Positions 34,554 through 45,058 of a DNA stretch of 64,000 bases are shown piece after piece. The stretch's first letter is position 1, and the number at the start of each line of letters is the position of its first letter. This DNA is from Aestuariivita sp. (GTDB lineage Bacteria > Pseudomonadota > Alphaproteobacteria > Rhodobacterales > Rhodobacteraceae): positions 62,001 through 126,000 of the forward strand of contig NZ_JAAWWD010000035.1 of the NCBI RefSeq assembly GCF_021404545.1, read 5' to 3'. A model generated the notes under the pieces. That model was given only the letters and a program-made list of their open reading frames with translations. It ran no database searches and was not told the origin of the DNA. Position numbers and translations under genes: made by a program.

Positions 34554-35888
34554 ATGGCCGGATCCGTCTTTGACAGTGCCCTCTATGCTCGCCTCTTTCC
34601 CACGGGTGAGGTTGGGCGGCTCTTCACCGATGTGGCCGAACTGCGCGCGCTGCTCTTGGTCGAAGGGGCGTTGGCGCGGGTTCAGGGCGCACAGGGCGTG
34701 ATCCCTGAGCTGAGCGCGCAGGCCATCCATCGCGCGACGATGGAGGTACAGATTGACCCTGCGGCCCTGGCCGAGGCCACGGGCCAGAACGGGGTAAGCG
34801 TACCGGGGTTGCTGGCCGCCTTTCGTGCCGAGATGAACGCGCCCGAGCATGCGCAATACGTTCATTGGGGCGCAACATCGCAAGATATCATCGACACCGG
34901 GCTGATGCTGCGCCTGCGGCAGGCCCTTGCGCTGCACGAGGCGGCATTGCGCGCGGTCTTGGGGACACTGGAGGTGCTGGCCGCCACCCATGCCGATCTG
35001 CCGATGCCCGCCCGGACCTATGGTCAGCACGCCACCCCCACGTCCTTTGGTGCCGTGGTGGCCAGTTGGGGCTGGCCCCTGCTCGACCTGCTGGGCGAGA
35101 TCGAGGCGTTGCGCAACGCCTCGCTTTGGGTCTCGCTGTCGGGTGCGGCGGGCACGTCGTCGGCTTTGGGGCCAGAGGCGCACCAGACGCGCGCGGGCCT
35201 GGCCGAGGCGTTGGGACTGGGCGATCCCGGACGCAGTTGGCACAGCGACCGCGGGCCGATCTTGCGCATCGCGGGGTGGATGACGCGGCTTTCCACCGCG
35301 TTGGCCAAGATGGGCGAAGACCTCACGGCACTGGTCCAGACCGGTATCGAAGAGGTGCGTCTGGGCGGTGCAGGCACTTCCTCTACCATGCCGCAAAAAC
35401 AAAACCCTGTCGCGCCCTCTGCCCTTGTCGCGCAGGCGGCACAGGTCCAGGGACACATGGCGGTGCTGACCGGCGCGGCCCCCCAGCGTTTCCAGCGGGA
35501 CGGCGCGGCCTGGTTCACCGAATGGATGGTGCTGCCGCAGATCGTGCTGGGCACCGCGGCGGGGCTTGAGATCGCCAAGCCACTGGCCGCGCGCATTGCC
35601 CCGGATCCCGATAGGATGGCCGTCAATCTGGCGGGCGGGCTCGACATGATCCATGCCGAGGCGCTGAGCTTTGCGCTGACCGGATACCTGCCCCGGCCCG
35701 ACGCCCAGTCGGCGACCAAGACGCTCTGCCAGGAGGCACTGGCGACCGGAACCTCACTGCGCGCCTTGGCCCAGCGGGACTGGCCGGATCTGGATGCAAC
35801 AACGCTCTTTGATATTGCCAAACAGATGGGCGATGCCCCCAAAGAGGCTCGGCTTTTTGCCCAGGGCGCCGCAGACCTGCGCCGCTAG
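34554..35888 (+). CDS. pcaB: 3-carboxy-cis,cis-muconate cycloisomerase
   Basis: A 444-residue member of the fumarase/aspartase superfamily acting just before PcaD/PcaC in protocatechuate degradation. The family signature GTSSTMPQKQNPVAPSALV is intact, as is HWGATSQDIIDTGL. Co-transcribed with pcaD. The protocatechuate dioxygenase genes (pcaGH), pcaC and a PcaQ regulator are not adjacent. Confidence 0.92.
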   Translation: MAGSVFDSALYARLFPTGEVGRLFTDVAELRALLLVEGALARVQGAQGVIPELSAQAIHRATMEVQIDPAALAEATGQNGVSVPGLLAAFRAEMNAPEHAQYVHWGATSQDIIDTGLMLRLRQALALHEAALRAVLGTLEVLAATHADLPMPARTYGQHATPTSFGAVVASWGWPLLDLLGEIEALRNASLWVSLSGAAGTSSALGPEAHQTRAGLAEALGLGDPGRSWHSDRGPILRIAGWMTRLSTALAKMGEDLTALVQTGIEEVRLGGAGTSSTMPQKQNPVAPSALVAQAAQVQGHMAVLTGAAPQRFQRDGAAWFTEWMVLPQIVLGTAAGLEIAKPLAARIAPDPDRMAVNLAGGLDMIHAEALSFALTGYLPRPDAQSATKTLCQEALATGTSLRALAQRDWPDLDATTLFDIAKQMGDAPKEARLFAQGAADLRR

Positions 35889-36036
35889 CGCCGCGCAAAC
35901 AGTCTTGGCTGACGCGATCCGCCCTTGGTGCTGGCGCAGACTGCGCCTCAAAAGCGGATTCGCGCTGATTTGCCCCCAATCGGCCCTTTTGATCTGGCCT
36001 TTGCGCCCCTATAACCTGAGCTGTCCGGGACGTTGA

Positions 36037-37125
<1,089 letters not shown>

Positions 37126-37166
37126 CGCGCGCAGGCTGACCTCACACCCCTTGATCAGGAGCGCCC

Positions 37167-38066
37167 TTGGCCAAGGACCGTTCACAGCGCGATGAGTTTA
37201 CAGGCCCCGTGAAGCGTTTGCTCCTGGGGGTACTTTTGCTGTGCCTGTTGGGGATTTTCCTGGTCTGGCGCATCGACAGCCCGCGGGTTGAACGGTTTCG
37301 CGCCCAGGTCACCGATCAGATCATGCCCAACATGGAATGGCTGATGGCGCCGGTCACCGGCACCGTCAATCTGGTGCGCAATATCCAGTCCTATCAGCGG
37401 CTGGTTGATCAGAACCGCGAGTTGCGCAGCGAATTACGCCAGATGCAGGCCTGGCGCGAGGCCGCCTTGCAACTGGAACAGGAAAATGCCCGCCTTCTGG
37501 ATCTCAACAACGTGCGGCTGGATCCGCGCCTGACCTATATCACCGGCGTGGTCATCGCCGATAGCGGCTCTCCGTTCCGGCAGTCGGTGCTGCTGAATGT
37601 GGGCGCGCGGGACGGGATCATCGACGGATGGGCAGCGATGGATGGGATCGGTCTGGTGGGGCGCGTCTCGGGTGTTGGAGACAATACCTCCCGCGTGATC
37701 CTCTTGACCGATGCCACCAGCGCGGTGCCCGCCACGATCCAGCCCTCCGGCCAGACGGCCCTGGTGGGGGGCGACAACACCGCCGCCCCGGTGCTCGACT
37801 TCATCGAAAACCCCGATGCGGTGCGGCCCGGCGACCGTGTCGTCAGCTCTGGCGATGGCGGGGTGTTCCCGGCGGGTCTGTTGATCGGCCAGGTCGCCGA
37901 GGACCGTGGCGGGCGGCTCCGCGTACGGCTTTCGGCGGATTTCCAGCGACTGGAGTTTCTGCGGCTGCTGCGCCACTATGGCTCGGAACGGGTGGACGAC
38001 CCCGGTGGCCTTGTGGTGCCGGACAGCCTGGCGGATCAGGCTCCCAGCGAGGGCGGTGATGGCTAG
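37167..38066 (+). CDS. mreC: Rod-shape determining protein MreC
   Basis: A 299-residue bitopic membrane protein. One N-terminal helix (RLLLGVLLLCLLGIFLVWRI), a coiled-coil segment (about residues 65-110) and the beta-barrel periplasmic domain with GARDGIIDGWAAMDGIGLVGRVS. The start is TTG with AGGAG 6 bases upstream. It overlaps mreD by 8 bases and scaffolds the elongasome. Confidence 0.93.
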   Translation: MAKDRSQRDEFTGPVKRLLLGVLLLCLLGIFLVWRIDSPRVERFRAQVTDQIMPNMEWLMAPVTGTVNLVRNIQSYQRLVDQNRELRSELRQMQAWREAALQLEQENARLLDLNNVRLDPRLTYITGVVIADSGSPFRQSVLLNVGARDGIIDGWAAMDGIGLVGRVSGVGDNTSRVILLTDATSAVPATIQPSGQTALVGGDNTAAPVLDFIENPDAVRPGDRVVSSGDGGVFPAGLLIGQVAEDRGGRLRVRLSADFQRLEFLRLLRHYGSERVDDPGGLVVPDSLADQAPSEGGDG

Positions 38067-38598
38067 CCAGGCTTCTTCTCAGGTCTGGGCGATGCGGGCG
38101 CTCTATGCCATGCTGGCACTGGTGATCCTCTTTTGGAGCCTGTTGCCTCTGAGCACATTGCCCGCCAGCTGGGCGGGCCCCGATCTGATCCTCGCGCTGA
38201 CATTTGCCTGGGCGCTCCGGCGGCCCGATTTCGTGCCCGCCCTCCTTATCGCGCTGGTCATTCTGCTGGGAGATCTCTTGTTGCAGCGCCCCCCTGGCCT
38301 GATGGCGTTCCTGGTAGTTCTGGGCGCAGAACAGCTCAAGACGCGCGCGATTGGCCTGCGCGATGCCAGCTTTGCGGGCGAATGGGCTGCCGCTAGCCTT
38401 GTTGTGATCTCGGTTGCCGCCCTCAACCGTGTCATCCTGGCCGTTCTTATGGTAGATCAGGCGCCGCTGGGGCTGACGCTCAGCCAGGCGATGCTGACGA
38501 TCCTGATCTATCCGGTCATTGTGGTGATTTCGCATCTCCTCTTTGGCGTACGCAAACTGTCCCCCGGCGATGATGATGCAATTGGATCGCGGATATGA
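38059..38598 (+). CDS. mreD: Rod-shape determining protein MreD
   Basis: A 179-residue polytopic membrane protein with about five hydrophobic segments (for example ALYAMLALVILFWSLLPL and ALLIALVILLGDLLLQ). PDLILALTFAWALRRPDFVP is characteristic of MreD. The start is fixed by the 8-base overlap with mreC; it overlaps mrdA by 4 bases. Weak in sequence motifs, but operon position is decisive. Confidence 0.88.
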   Translation: MASQASSQVWAMRALYAMLALVILFWSLLPLSTLPASWAGPDLILALTFAWALRRPDFVPALLIALVILLGDLLLQRPPGLMAFLVVLGAEQLKTRAIGLRDASFAGEWAAASLVVISVAALNRVILAVLMVDQAPLGLTLSQAMLTILIYPVIVVISHLLFGVRKLSPGDDDAIGSRI

Positions 38599-40538
38599 GA
38601 CGCAACCCGCGCGAGCTTGAAAAGACCCATGCCGTTCTCACCCGGCGCGCGATGCTGCTGGGCGGGGCGCAATTGGCCTTTGTCGGCGCACTGGGGCTGC
38701 GCATGCGGCACCTTCAGCTCGAACAGGCCGATGAGTTCCGCCTGCTGGCCGAGGAAAACCGCATCAACATCCGGCTTATTGCGCCTGCAAGGGGCGAGAT
38801 TTTCGACCGTGAAGGCCGGGTGATCGCCCATAACACACCCAGCTACCGCATCGTGATGGTGCGCGAGGATGCAGGCAATGTCGAGGAGGTGATCGGCAGG
38901 CTCAGCCAGTTGATCGAACTCGACGACGAACAGCTCAACCGCGCAATCGCCGAGATGGAGCGCAGCCCCCCCTTTCTGCCTGTGACCGTGGCCGAACAGG
39001 TGAGCTGGCAGGATGTCTCGACCGTTGCGGTGAATGCACCGGCCCTGCCCGGCGTCGCCCCGGAAGTGGGCCTGACCCGCGTCTATCCGCGCGGATCGCA
39101 TTTTGCGCATGTCGTGGGCTATGTCGGTCCGGTCTCGGATTTCGATCTGTCGCGGATCGACAACCCCGATCAGCTTTTGCGGATCCCACGATTCCAGATC
39201 GGCAAGGTCGGGCTGGAGGCCAAGCAGGAAGATATGTTGCGCGGCAAGGCCGGGACGAAACGGGTAGAGGTCAACGCCGCGGGCCGGGTCATGCGTGAGC
39301 TTGACCGGCGCGAAGGCGAGGCAGGCGCCGATGTGCAACTGACTGTGGATGCCGAGCTTCAGGGCTATGTGCAGGCGCGGCTGGGCGAGCAAAGCGCAAG
39401 TGCTGTGGTGATGGATTGCGAAACCGGCGATCTTTTGGCAATCGCCTCGTCACCCAGTTATGATCCAAACAGTTTTGTACGCGGTATCTCCGTGACCGAA
39501 TACAACGCGCTTTTGGAACACAGCTATCGCCCGCTGGCGTCGAAATCGGTACAGGGCATCTACCCGCCCGGGTCGACCTTTAAGATGATCACCGCCATGG
39601 CCGCACTGGAGGAAGGGCTGATCGGCCCGGACGACACCGTCTATTGCCCCGGGCATCTGGAAGTATCTGGGCGCCGGTTTCACTGCTGGAAACGCGCGGG
39701 CCATGGCTGGGTCGATCTGCAAAACTCGCTCAAGCAGAGCTGTGATGTCTATTACTATGATCTCGCGCTCAAAGTCGGCCAGGACAAGATCGCGGCGATG
39801 TCCCAACGGTTTGGCCTGGCTGTGCGCCACGACGTACCGATGTCGGCGGTCGCACGCGGGCTGGCTCCGGATCGGGCCTGGAAACGGCGCGTGCATGGCG
39901 AGGACTGGCTGGTGGGTGACACCGTCAACGCCTCGATCGGACAAGGGTTCATGCTCGCGTCACCCCTGCAACTGGCGGTGATGACCGCGCGGCTGGCCAC
40001 CGGGCGCAGCGTTGCCCCGCGGCTGATCAAGTCGGTCAACGGGGTTGAGCAGCCCATCCGCGACGGTGAAGACATGGGGTTGAATGAAAACAACCTGCGA
40101 AAAATGCGGCGGGCGATGTATGCGGCCTCTAACGACCGGCGCGGCACAGGCTATAGCTCACGCGTGATCGACGATACCATGCGGATCGCGGGAAAGACCG
40201 GGACCAGCCAGGTTCGCAACATAACCGCAGCCGAACGGGCCAGTGGTGTGATCCGTAACGAAGATCTGCCCTGGGAACGGCGCGATCACGCGCTTTTTGT
40301 GAATTACGCTCCGGCCGAAAACCCCAAAATCGCTGTATCGGTTGTCGTCGAACATGGCGGCGGCGGGTCCACTGCGGCGGCCCCCATCGCGCGCGATATC
40401 ACACTTCAGGCGCTGTTCGGCGGCCCGCCGCCTCTCGCCGCCTACCCGTCAAAGGATCGCAATCGCATCCGTGCCCAGCAAGAGCGTTTGCGCGATGCAC
40501 GCCCCCTGGCCGACACCGAAGGCAGCGGCCGCGCATGA
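38595..40538 (+). CDS. mrdA: Penicillin-binding protein 2 (elongasome transpeptidase)
   Basis: A 647-residue class B penicillin-binding protein. N-terminal membrane anchor after a short basic stretch (RRAMLLGGAQLAFVGALGL), dimerisation domain, then the transpeptidase domain with active Ser327 in PPGSTFKM, SCD at QSCDVYY and KTGTSQVR. It cross-links peptidoglycan for cylindrical growth with RodA. Confidence 0.96.
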   Translation: MRRNPRELEKTHAVLTRRAMLLGGAQLAFVGALGLRMRHLQLEQADEFRLLAEENRINIRLIAPARGEIFDREGRVIAHNTPSYRIVMVREDAGNVEEVIGRLSQLIELDDEQLNRAIAEMERSPPFLPVTVAEQVSWQDVSTVAVNAPALPGVAPEVGLTRVYPRGSHFAHVVGYVGPVSDFDLSRIDNPDQLLRIPRFQIGKVGLEAKQEDMLRGKAGTKRVEVNAAGRVMRELDRREGEAGADVQLTVDAELQGYVQARLGEQSASAVVMDCETGDLLAIASSPSYDPNSFVRGISVTEYNALLEHSYRPLASKSVQGIYPPGSTFKMITAMAALEEGLIGPDDTVYCPGHLEVSGRRFHCWKRAGHGWVDLQNSLKQSCDVYYYDLALKVGQDKIAAMSQRFGLAVRHDVPMSAVARGLAPDRAWKRRVHGEDWLVGDTVNASIGQGFMLASPLQLAVMTARLATGRSVAPRLIKSVNGVEQPIRDGEDMGLNENNLRKMRRAMYAASNDRRGTGYSSRVIDDTMRIAGKTGTSQVRNITAAERASGVIRNEDLPWERRDHALFVNYAPAENPKIAVSVVVEHGGGGSTAAAPIARDITLQALFGGPPPLAAYPSKDRNRIRAQQERLRDARPLADTEGSGRA

Positions 40539-41674
40539 GCTATCTAGAATACACCGTCAAGTCGGTTCCGACCGGTCTGCGCAAAATCCTCTATCTGAAT
40601 TGGCCCCTGGTCATTTTGCTGATCGGTGTGGCGTCTATCGGTTTTCTGATGCTCTATTCCGTGGCGGGAGGATCCTTTTCGCCCTGGGCCGAACCGCAGA
40701 TGAAGCGGTTTGCCCTGGGGCTGACAGTGATGCTGGTCGTGGCGATGGTGCCGATCTGGTTCTGGCGCAACATGGCCGTAGTCGCGTATTGCGTATCGAT
40801 ACTGCTTTTGCTGGCGGTCGAGTTCTTTGGCGTCGTGGGCATGGGCGCGCAGCGATGGCTCGATCTGGGGTTCATGCGGCTGCAACCTTCCGAACTGATG
40901 AAGATCACGCTGATCATGCTGCTTGCGGCCTATTACGACTGGTTGCCTGCAAAACGAACCTCGCGGCCGGTCTGGGTGATGATCCCGGTGCTGATGGTTC
41001 TCTTTCCCACGTATCTGGTGTTGCGTCAGCCCGACTTGGGAACGTCGATCCTGCTTTTGACGGCGGGCGGCGGTCTGATGTTTCTGGCCGGTGTTCACTG
41101 GGCCTATTTCGCCGCTGTGATCGCCGCGGGTCTGGGGCTGGTCACGACGGTCTTTCAAAGCCGCGGCACCGATTGGCAGCTTTTGCAGGACTACCAGTAC
41201 CGCCGTATCGATACCTTTCTGGATCCCGCGAGCGACCCTTTGGGGGCCGGCTATCACATCACCCAATCCAAGATCGCCCTGGGGTCGGGCGGCTGGACCG
41301 GGCGGGGGTTCATGCAGGGCACCCAGTCGCGGCTGAACTTTCTGCCGGAGAAGCACACCGATTTCATCTTTACCACATTGGCCGAAGAATTCGGGTTTGT
41401 CGGCGCTGTCTCGCTTTTGGGGCTATACACGCTGATTGTCGTCTTTTGCGTCGCCACCGCCCTGGCAACGCGTGATCGGTTTTCGGCGCTGGTGACACTG
41501 GGCATCGCGCTGACCTTCTTTTTGTTCTTTGCCGTGAACATGTCGATGGTGATGGGGCTTGCCCCGGTGGTCGGCGTGCCGCTTCCGATGGTCAGCTTTG
41601 GCGGATCAGCGATGTTGGTCTTGATGGTGGCCTTTGGGCTGGTACAAAGCGCGCATATCCACCGCCCGCGATAA
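40535..41674 (+). CDS. mrdB: Peptidoglycan glycosyltransferase RodA
   Basis: A 379-residue SEDS-family membrane protein with about ten hydrophobic segments. Hallmarks are GMGAQRWLDLGFMRLQPSELMK, LRQPDLGTSILLLTAGG, QGTQSRLNFLPEKHTDFIF and GVPLPMVSFGGSAML. It starts inside the end of mrdA (ATGA overlap) and closes the cell-shape operon. Confidence 0.96.
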   Translation: MSYLEYTVKSVPTGLRKILYLNWPLVILLIGVASIGFLMLYSVAGGSFSPWAEPQMKRFALGLTVMLVVAMVPIWFWRNMAVVAYCVSILLLLAVEFFGVVGMGAQRWLDLGFMRLQPSELMKITLIMLLAAYYDWLPAKRTSRPVWVMIPVLMVLFPTYLVLRQPDLGTSILLLTAGGGLMFLAGVHWAYFAAVIAAGLGLVTTVFQSRGTDWQLLQDYQYRRIDTFLDPASDPLGAGYHITQSKIALGSGGWTGRGFMQGTQSRLNFLPEKHTDFIFTTLAEEFGFVGAVSLLGLYTLIVVFCVATALATRDRFSALVTLGIALTFFLFFAVNMSMVMGLAPVVGVPLPMVSFGGSAMLVLMVAFGLVQSAHIHRPR

Positions 41675-41686
41675 AGGTACCCTTTG

Positions 41687-42616
41687 ATGGTCAATGTCCT
41701 CTTTGCCGCCCGCCCCGAGCGGTGGTCTTATTATGAAGCACCGATACGCGACAGCCTCGCCGAGCTGGGGGTTGAGGCCGATCTGGGCATGGACTTCGCC
41801 CCGCCAGAGGTGGATTACATCGTCTATGCTCCCAACAGCGCGGTGCAGGATTTCACCCCGTTCAACCGTCTCAAGGCGGTTCTGAACCTTTGGGCCGGGG
41901 TCGAAACTGTTGTCGGCAACCCGACCCTGACCGTGCCGCTGGCACGCATGGTCGACCCGGCCCTGACCCAAGGCATGGTTGAATGGGTGACGGGCCATGC
42001 CTTGCGCCACCATCTGGGGATGGATGCGCATATCCATGCCAAACCGGGCGAATGGGTGGCCAAATCTCCGCCCGTGGCATGGGAGCGCAAGGTCACCGTG
42101 CTGGGCCTGGGGGAGTTGGGCCGCGCCTGCGCCAGCACATTGGCAAAGATCGGCTTTCAAGTCACCGGATGGTCGCAAAGCGCCAAGAGGCTGGATGCTG
42201 TCCGCTGCCTGGACGGGCCTGACGGTCTGACCGCGTCGCTGACAGGTGCCGAGATCGTGGTCCTGCTGCTGCCCGATACGCCGCAGACCGAAAACACGCT
42301 GAATGCCCGCACCCTCGCCTTGCTGGCGCCGGGCGCTGCGATCCTCAACCCAGGGCGTGGGCCATTGATCGACGATGAAGCGCTCTTGGCGGCGCTCAAC
42401 TCCGGTCAGATCGGCCATGCTACGCTGGATACGTTCCGCACCGAACCCCTGCCTGCCGATCATCCTTATTGGCATCACCCCAATGTGACCGTTACACCAC
42501 ATGTCGCCTCGGAAACCCGTCCTGCGTGGTCGGCAAAGACCATTGCCGAAAACATCCGTCGAGGAGAGGCGGGTGAGCCGTTTCTGCATTTGGTGGACAG
42601 GGCCCGCGGGTATTGA
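41687..42616 (+). CDS. D-2-hydroxyacid dehydrogenase, glyoxylate/hydroxypyruvate reductase A type
   Basis: A 309-residue NAD(P)-dependent dehydrogenase resembling GhrA. The nucleotide fold is VTVLGLGELGRACASTL, and the conserved Arg lies in AILNPGRGPLIDDEALL, with the catalytic His in HPNVTVTPHVASETRP. ATG 41687 follows TTG 41684. It starts 12 bases after mrdB and may be read through from the shape operon although unrelated in function. Confidence 0.88.
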   Translation: MVNVLFAARPERWSYYEAPIRDSLAELGVEADLGMDFAPPEVDYIVYAPNSAVQDFTPFNRLKAVLNLWAGVETVVGNPTLTVPLARMVDPALTQGMVEWVTGHALRHHLGMDAHIHAKPGEWVAKSPPVAWERKVTVLGLGELGRACASTLAKIGFQVTGWSQSAKRLDAVRCLDGPDGLTASLTGAEIVVLLLPDTPQTENTLNARTLALLAPGAAILNPGRGPLIDDEALLAALNSGQIGHATLDTFRTEPLPADHPYWHHPNVTVTPHVASETRPAWSAKTIAENIRRGEAGEPFLHLVDRARGY

Positions 42617-42913
42617 GGGCGGTTTTTTTCCGTATTTGGGAAGAGAAGAAACTACACGACAGCGTCCAGCCGTCTGACTGGCGAGCCGGAGGAACTGGCG
42701 TTCCAGCGCCCGCACCTGGCCTGATCAGATGCGTGTTCAGACCGAGTTGCCGTCCAAATCATACCAAGCATTGTGCGGGATAGGCCGCCCTGCCAAGGCT
42801 CGCAGCAGCCTTTGTTGATGGCCTGTCCTGAACGCGCGACCTCCTCTCAGTCTTTGGGTGTGCTGGGGCCGATCAGGCAGCCTTCAGTATCTCAAAAGAC
42901 ATTGGCCGCCGTG
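42617..42913. other. Intergenic region between convergent genes
   Basis: Just under 300 bases between two genes that end towards each other. A T7 run follows GGGCGG at about 42623, but the possible stem is only 4 bp, so a terminator is uncertain. I see no gene: short frames here lack ribosome-binding sites and overlap the M3 peptidase gene. Confidence 0.5.
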
Positions 42914-44926
42914 TCAGGCTGCAAGTCCGCGCCCTTTGAGCAATGCCTTGACCCCCGGCAACCGACCGCGGAACGCGATGTAGAGGTCTTCGGGCGGGGC
43001 GGATCCCCCGGCTGAAAGAATGTTGTCCTCAAGCGCTCTGGCCCGCTCGGGGTCGAAGGGACTTCCCGCCTCTTCAAAGGCGGCGAACGCATCGGCATCC
43101 ATCACTTCGGACCACATATAGCTGTAGTAGCCCGCACTATAGCCGTCACCGGCAAAGACATGGGCGAAATGCGGGGTCGCGTGACGCATACCGATCGCGT
43201 GTGGCATGCCCAACAGCGCCAGCGTCTCGGCCTGCGCGGCCATCGGATCGGCGGGTGCGGCACCCTCGTGAAAATCGAGATCGACAAGGGCTGAGGCCAC
43301 ATATTCCACTGTCTGAAACCCCATGTCGAAATTGGCCGCTTTGAGGACCTTGTCCAGCATCTCCCGCGGCATCGGCGCGCCGGTCTCGGCATGGGTCGCG
43401 AATTCCGACAGAATCTCCGGTACCTCAAGCCAATGCTCATATAACTGGCTGGGCAGTTCCACGAAATCGCGCGCGACAGAGGTGCCGGAAATGCTCTCAT
43501 AGGTCACATTCGACAGCATCTGATGCAGCGCATGCCCGAACTCGTGAAACAGGGTGCGCGCATCGTCATAGCTCAGGAGCGCGGGATCGCCCTTGGCGAA
43601 ATTACAGACATTGATGACGATGGGCGCCTGAATCTTCGGGAATCGCGCCTGGCTTCGCATTGCCGAACACCAGGCACCGGAGCGTTTGGAGCCACGCGCG
43701 AAGTAATCCCCAATGAAGAGCGCAATGTGCTGGCCATCCCGCGTCACTTCCCAGGCGCGGCAGTCGGCATGGTAGAGAGGCACGTCGACGACCCGGAACG
43801 CCAACCCGAAGAGGCGATTGGCACAGGCAAAAGCCGCCTCGATCATGCGGTCGAGTTGCAGATAGGGTTTCAGTTCGGCCTCATCGAGGTCATGCTCGGC
43901 CTTGCGCCGCTTTTGTGCGTAGTAGCGCCAGTCCCAGGCCTCGAGCGGGCCGTTCACCCCATCGGCCCGCATCCTTTCTTCGAGCGCGGCGGCATCTTCA
44001 TTGGCCCGCGCCTTGGCGGGCTCCCACACCGCCATCAACAGATCGCGCACCGCATCCGGCGTCTTGGCCATCTCGGTTTCCAGCTTGTAGGCGGCAAAAC
44101 TGTCATAGCCCAAAAGCGCCGCACGCTCCTGCCGGAGGGTCAGGATCTCGGCTGCGATCGCGCGGTTATCGGTCTGCCCGCCATTGGCCCCGCGCGCGGC
44201 CCACGCCTTATAAGCCCGCTCGCGCAGATCCCGGCGCGGCGAGAATTGCAAAAACGGCACGATCAAGGACCGCGAGAGTGTGACGACCGGACCTGCTTTT
44301 TCTTTCTCCTGGCCTGCCGTCCGTGCGGCTTGCACGACAAAATCGGGCAGACCGTCAAGATCGCCCTCAGACAGCTCCATGAGCCAGTCGCGCTCATCTG
44401 CCAACAGGTTCTGGGTGAATTGCGTGCCCAGCGTGGCAAGGCGCGATTTGATCTGTTTCATCCGCGCGTCCTCGGCCCCCTCCAACGCCGCGCCTGCACG
44501 CACAAAACCACGCCGTGTCAGCATCAGCACGCGCAGCTGCTCATCCGTCAGATCCAGTCCGTCCCGCGCTTGCCAGACGGCTTCGATCCGCGCAAAGAGC
44601 GCGTCGTTTGAGGTGACTTCGGAAAAATGCGCGGCCAGTTTGGGCGAAAACACCCGTTGCAGATCCTCGCGCGCGGGATTGCTGTCGGCCCCGGCCACGG
44701 TGAAAAACACCGACAGAACCTTATCAAGATCACGGCCCGCCGCCTCCAGCGCCTCTACCGTATTGGCAAAATCAGGAGCTGTGTCCGCCCTTGCAATCGC
44801 GGCAATCTCGTCCCGGTGGGCCTTGAGCGCATGCTCTAGCGCAGGGGCGAAATCCTCATCCGAAATCCGGTCGAACGGAGCGATCTCAAAGGGGGTGTCC
44901 CAAGGGGACAGAAGCGGATTGGTCAT
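42914..44926 (-). CDS. M3-family oligopeptidase (PrlC/Dcp type)
   Basis: A 670-residue zinc metallopeptidase, mostly helical, that degrades short peptides in the cytoplasm. The zinc site is FHEFGHALH (HExxH, His461-Glu462-His465), with the third ligand expected in the helix about 25 residues later (SRDFVELPSQLYEHW). Family segments GAWCSAMRSQARF and FAGDGYSAGYYSYMWSEV are present. ATG 44926 is chosen for GGAGA upstream. Whether it is oligopeptidase A or peptidyl-dipeptidase cannot be settled by eye. Confidence 0.9.
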   Translation of the reverse strand: MTNPLLSPWDTPFEIAPFDRISDEDFAPALEHALKAHRDEIAAIARADTAPDFANTVEALEAAGRDLDKVLSVFFTVAGADSNPAREDLQRVFSPKLAAHFSEVTSNDALFARIEAVWQARDGLDLTDEQLRVLMLTRRGFVRAGAALEGAEDARMKQIKSRLATLGTQFTQNLLADERDWLMELSEGDLDGLPDFVVQAARTAGQEKEKAGPVVTLSRSLIVPFLQFSPRRDLRERAYKAWAARGANGGQTDNRAIAAEILTLRQERAALLGYDSFAAYKLETEMAKTPDAVRDLLMAVWEPAKARANEDAAALEERMRADGVNGPLEAWDWRYYAQKRRKAEHDLDEAELKPYLQLDRMIEAAFACANRLFGLAFRVVDVPLYHADCRAWEVTRDGQHIALFIGDYFARGSKRSGAWCSAMRSQARFPKIQAPIVINVCNFAKGDPALLSYDDARTLFHEFGHALHQMLSNVTYESISGTSVARDFVELPSQLYEHWLEVPEILSEFATHAETGAPMPREMLDKVLKAANFDMGFQTVEYVASALVDLDFHEGAAPADPMAAQAETLALLGMPHAIGMRHATPHFAHVFAGDGYSAGYYSYMWSEVMDADAFAAFEEAGSPFDPERARALEDNILSAGGSAPPEDLYIAFRGRLPGVKALLKGRGLAA

Positions 44927-45058
44927 GCGGGACAATCTCCTTTGAGATGCAAGCTAGGCCCGTGCCTGCCAAGGGTCCAGAGCCCCCCGCCATTTTCGCG
45001 CTTGATGCCCTGTCACATCTGGTTCAGCGTGCAGCGGATCACAGCGCAGGAGAACGGC

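Noticed and set aside
42623-42629. T7 run as terminator after the hydroxyacid dehydrogenase gene
   Set aside because: The preceding stem is at most 4 bp, too weak to call.
42773-43015. Short plus-strand frame of 80 codons
   Set aside because: No ribosome-binding site and it overlaps the end of the M3 peptidase gene.
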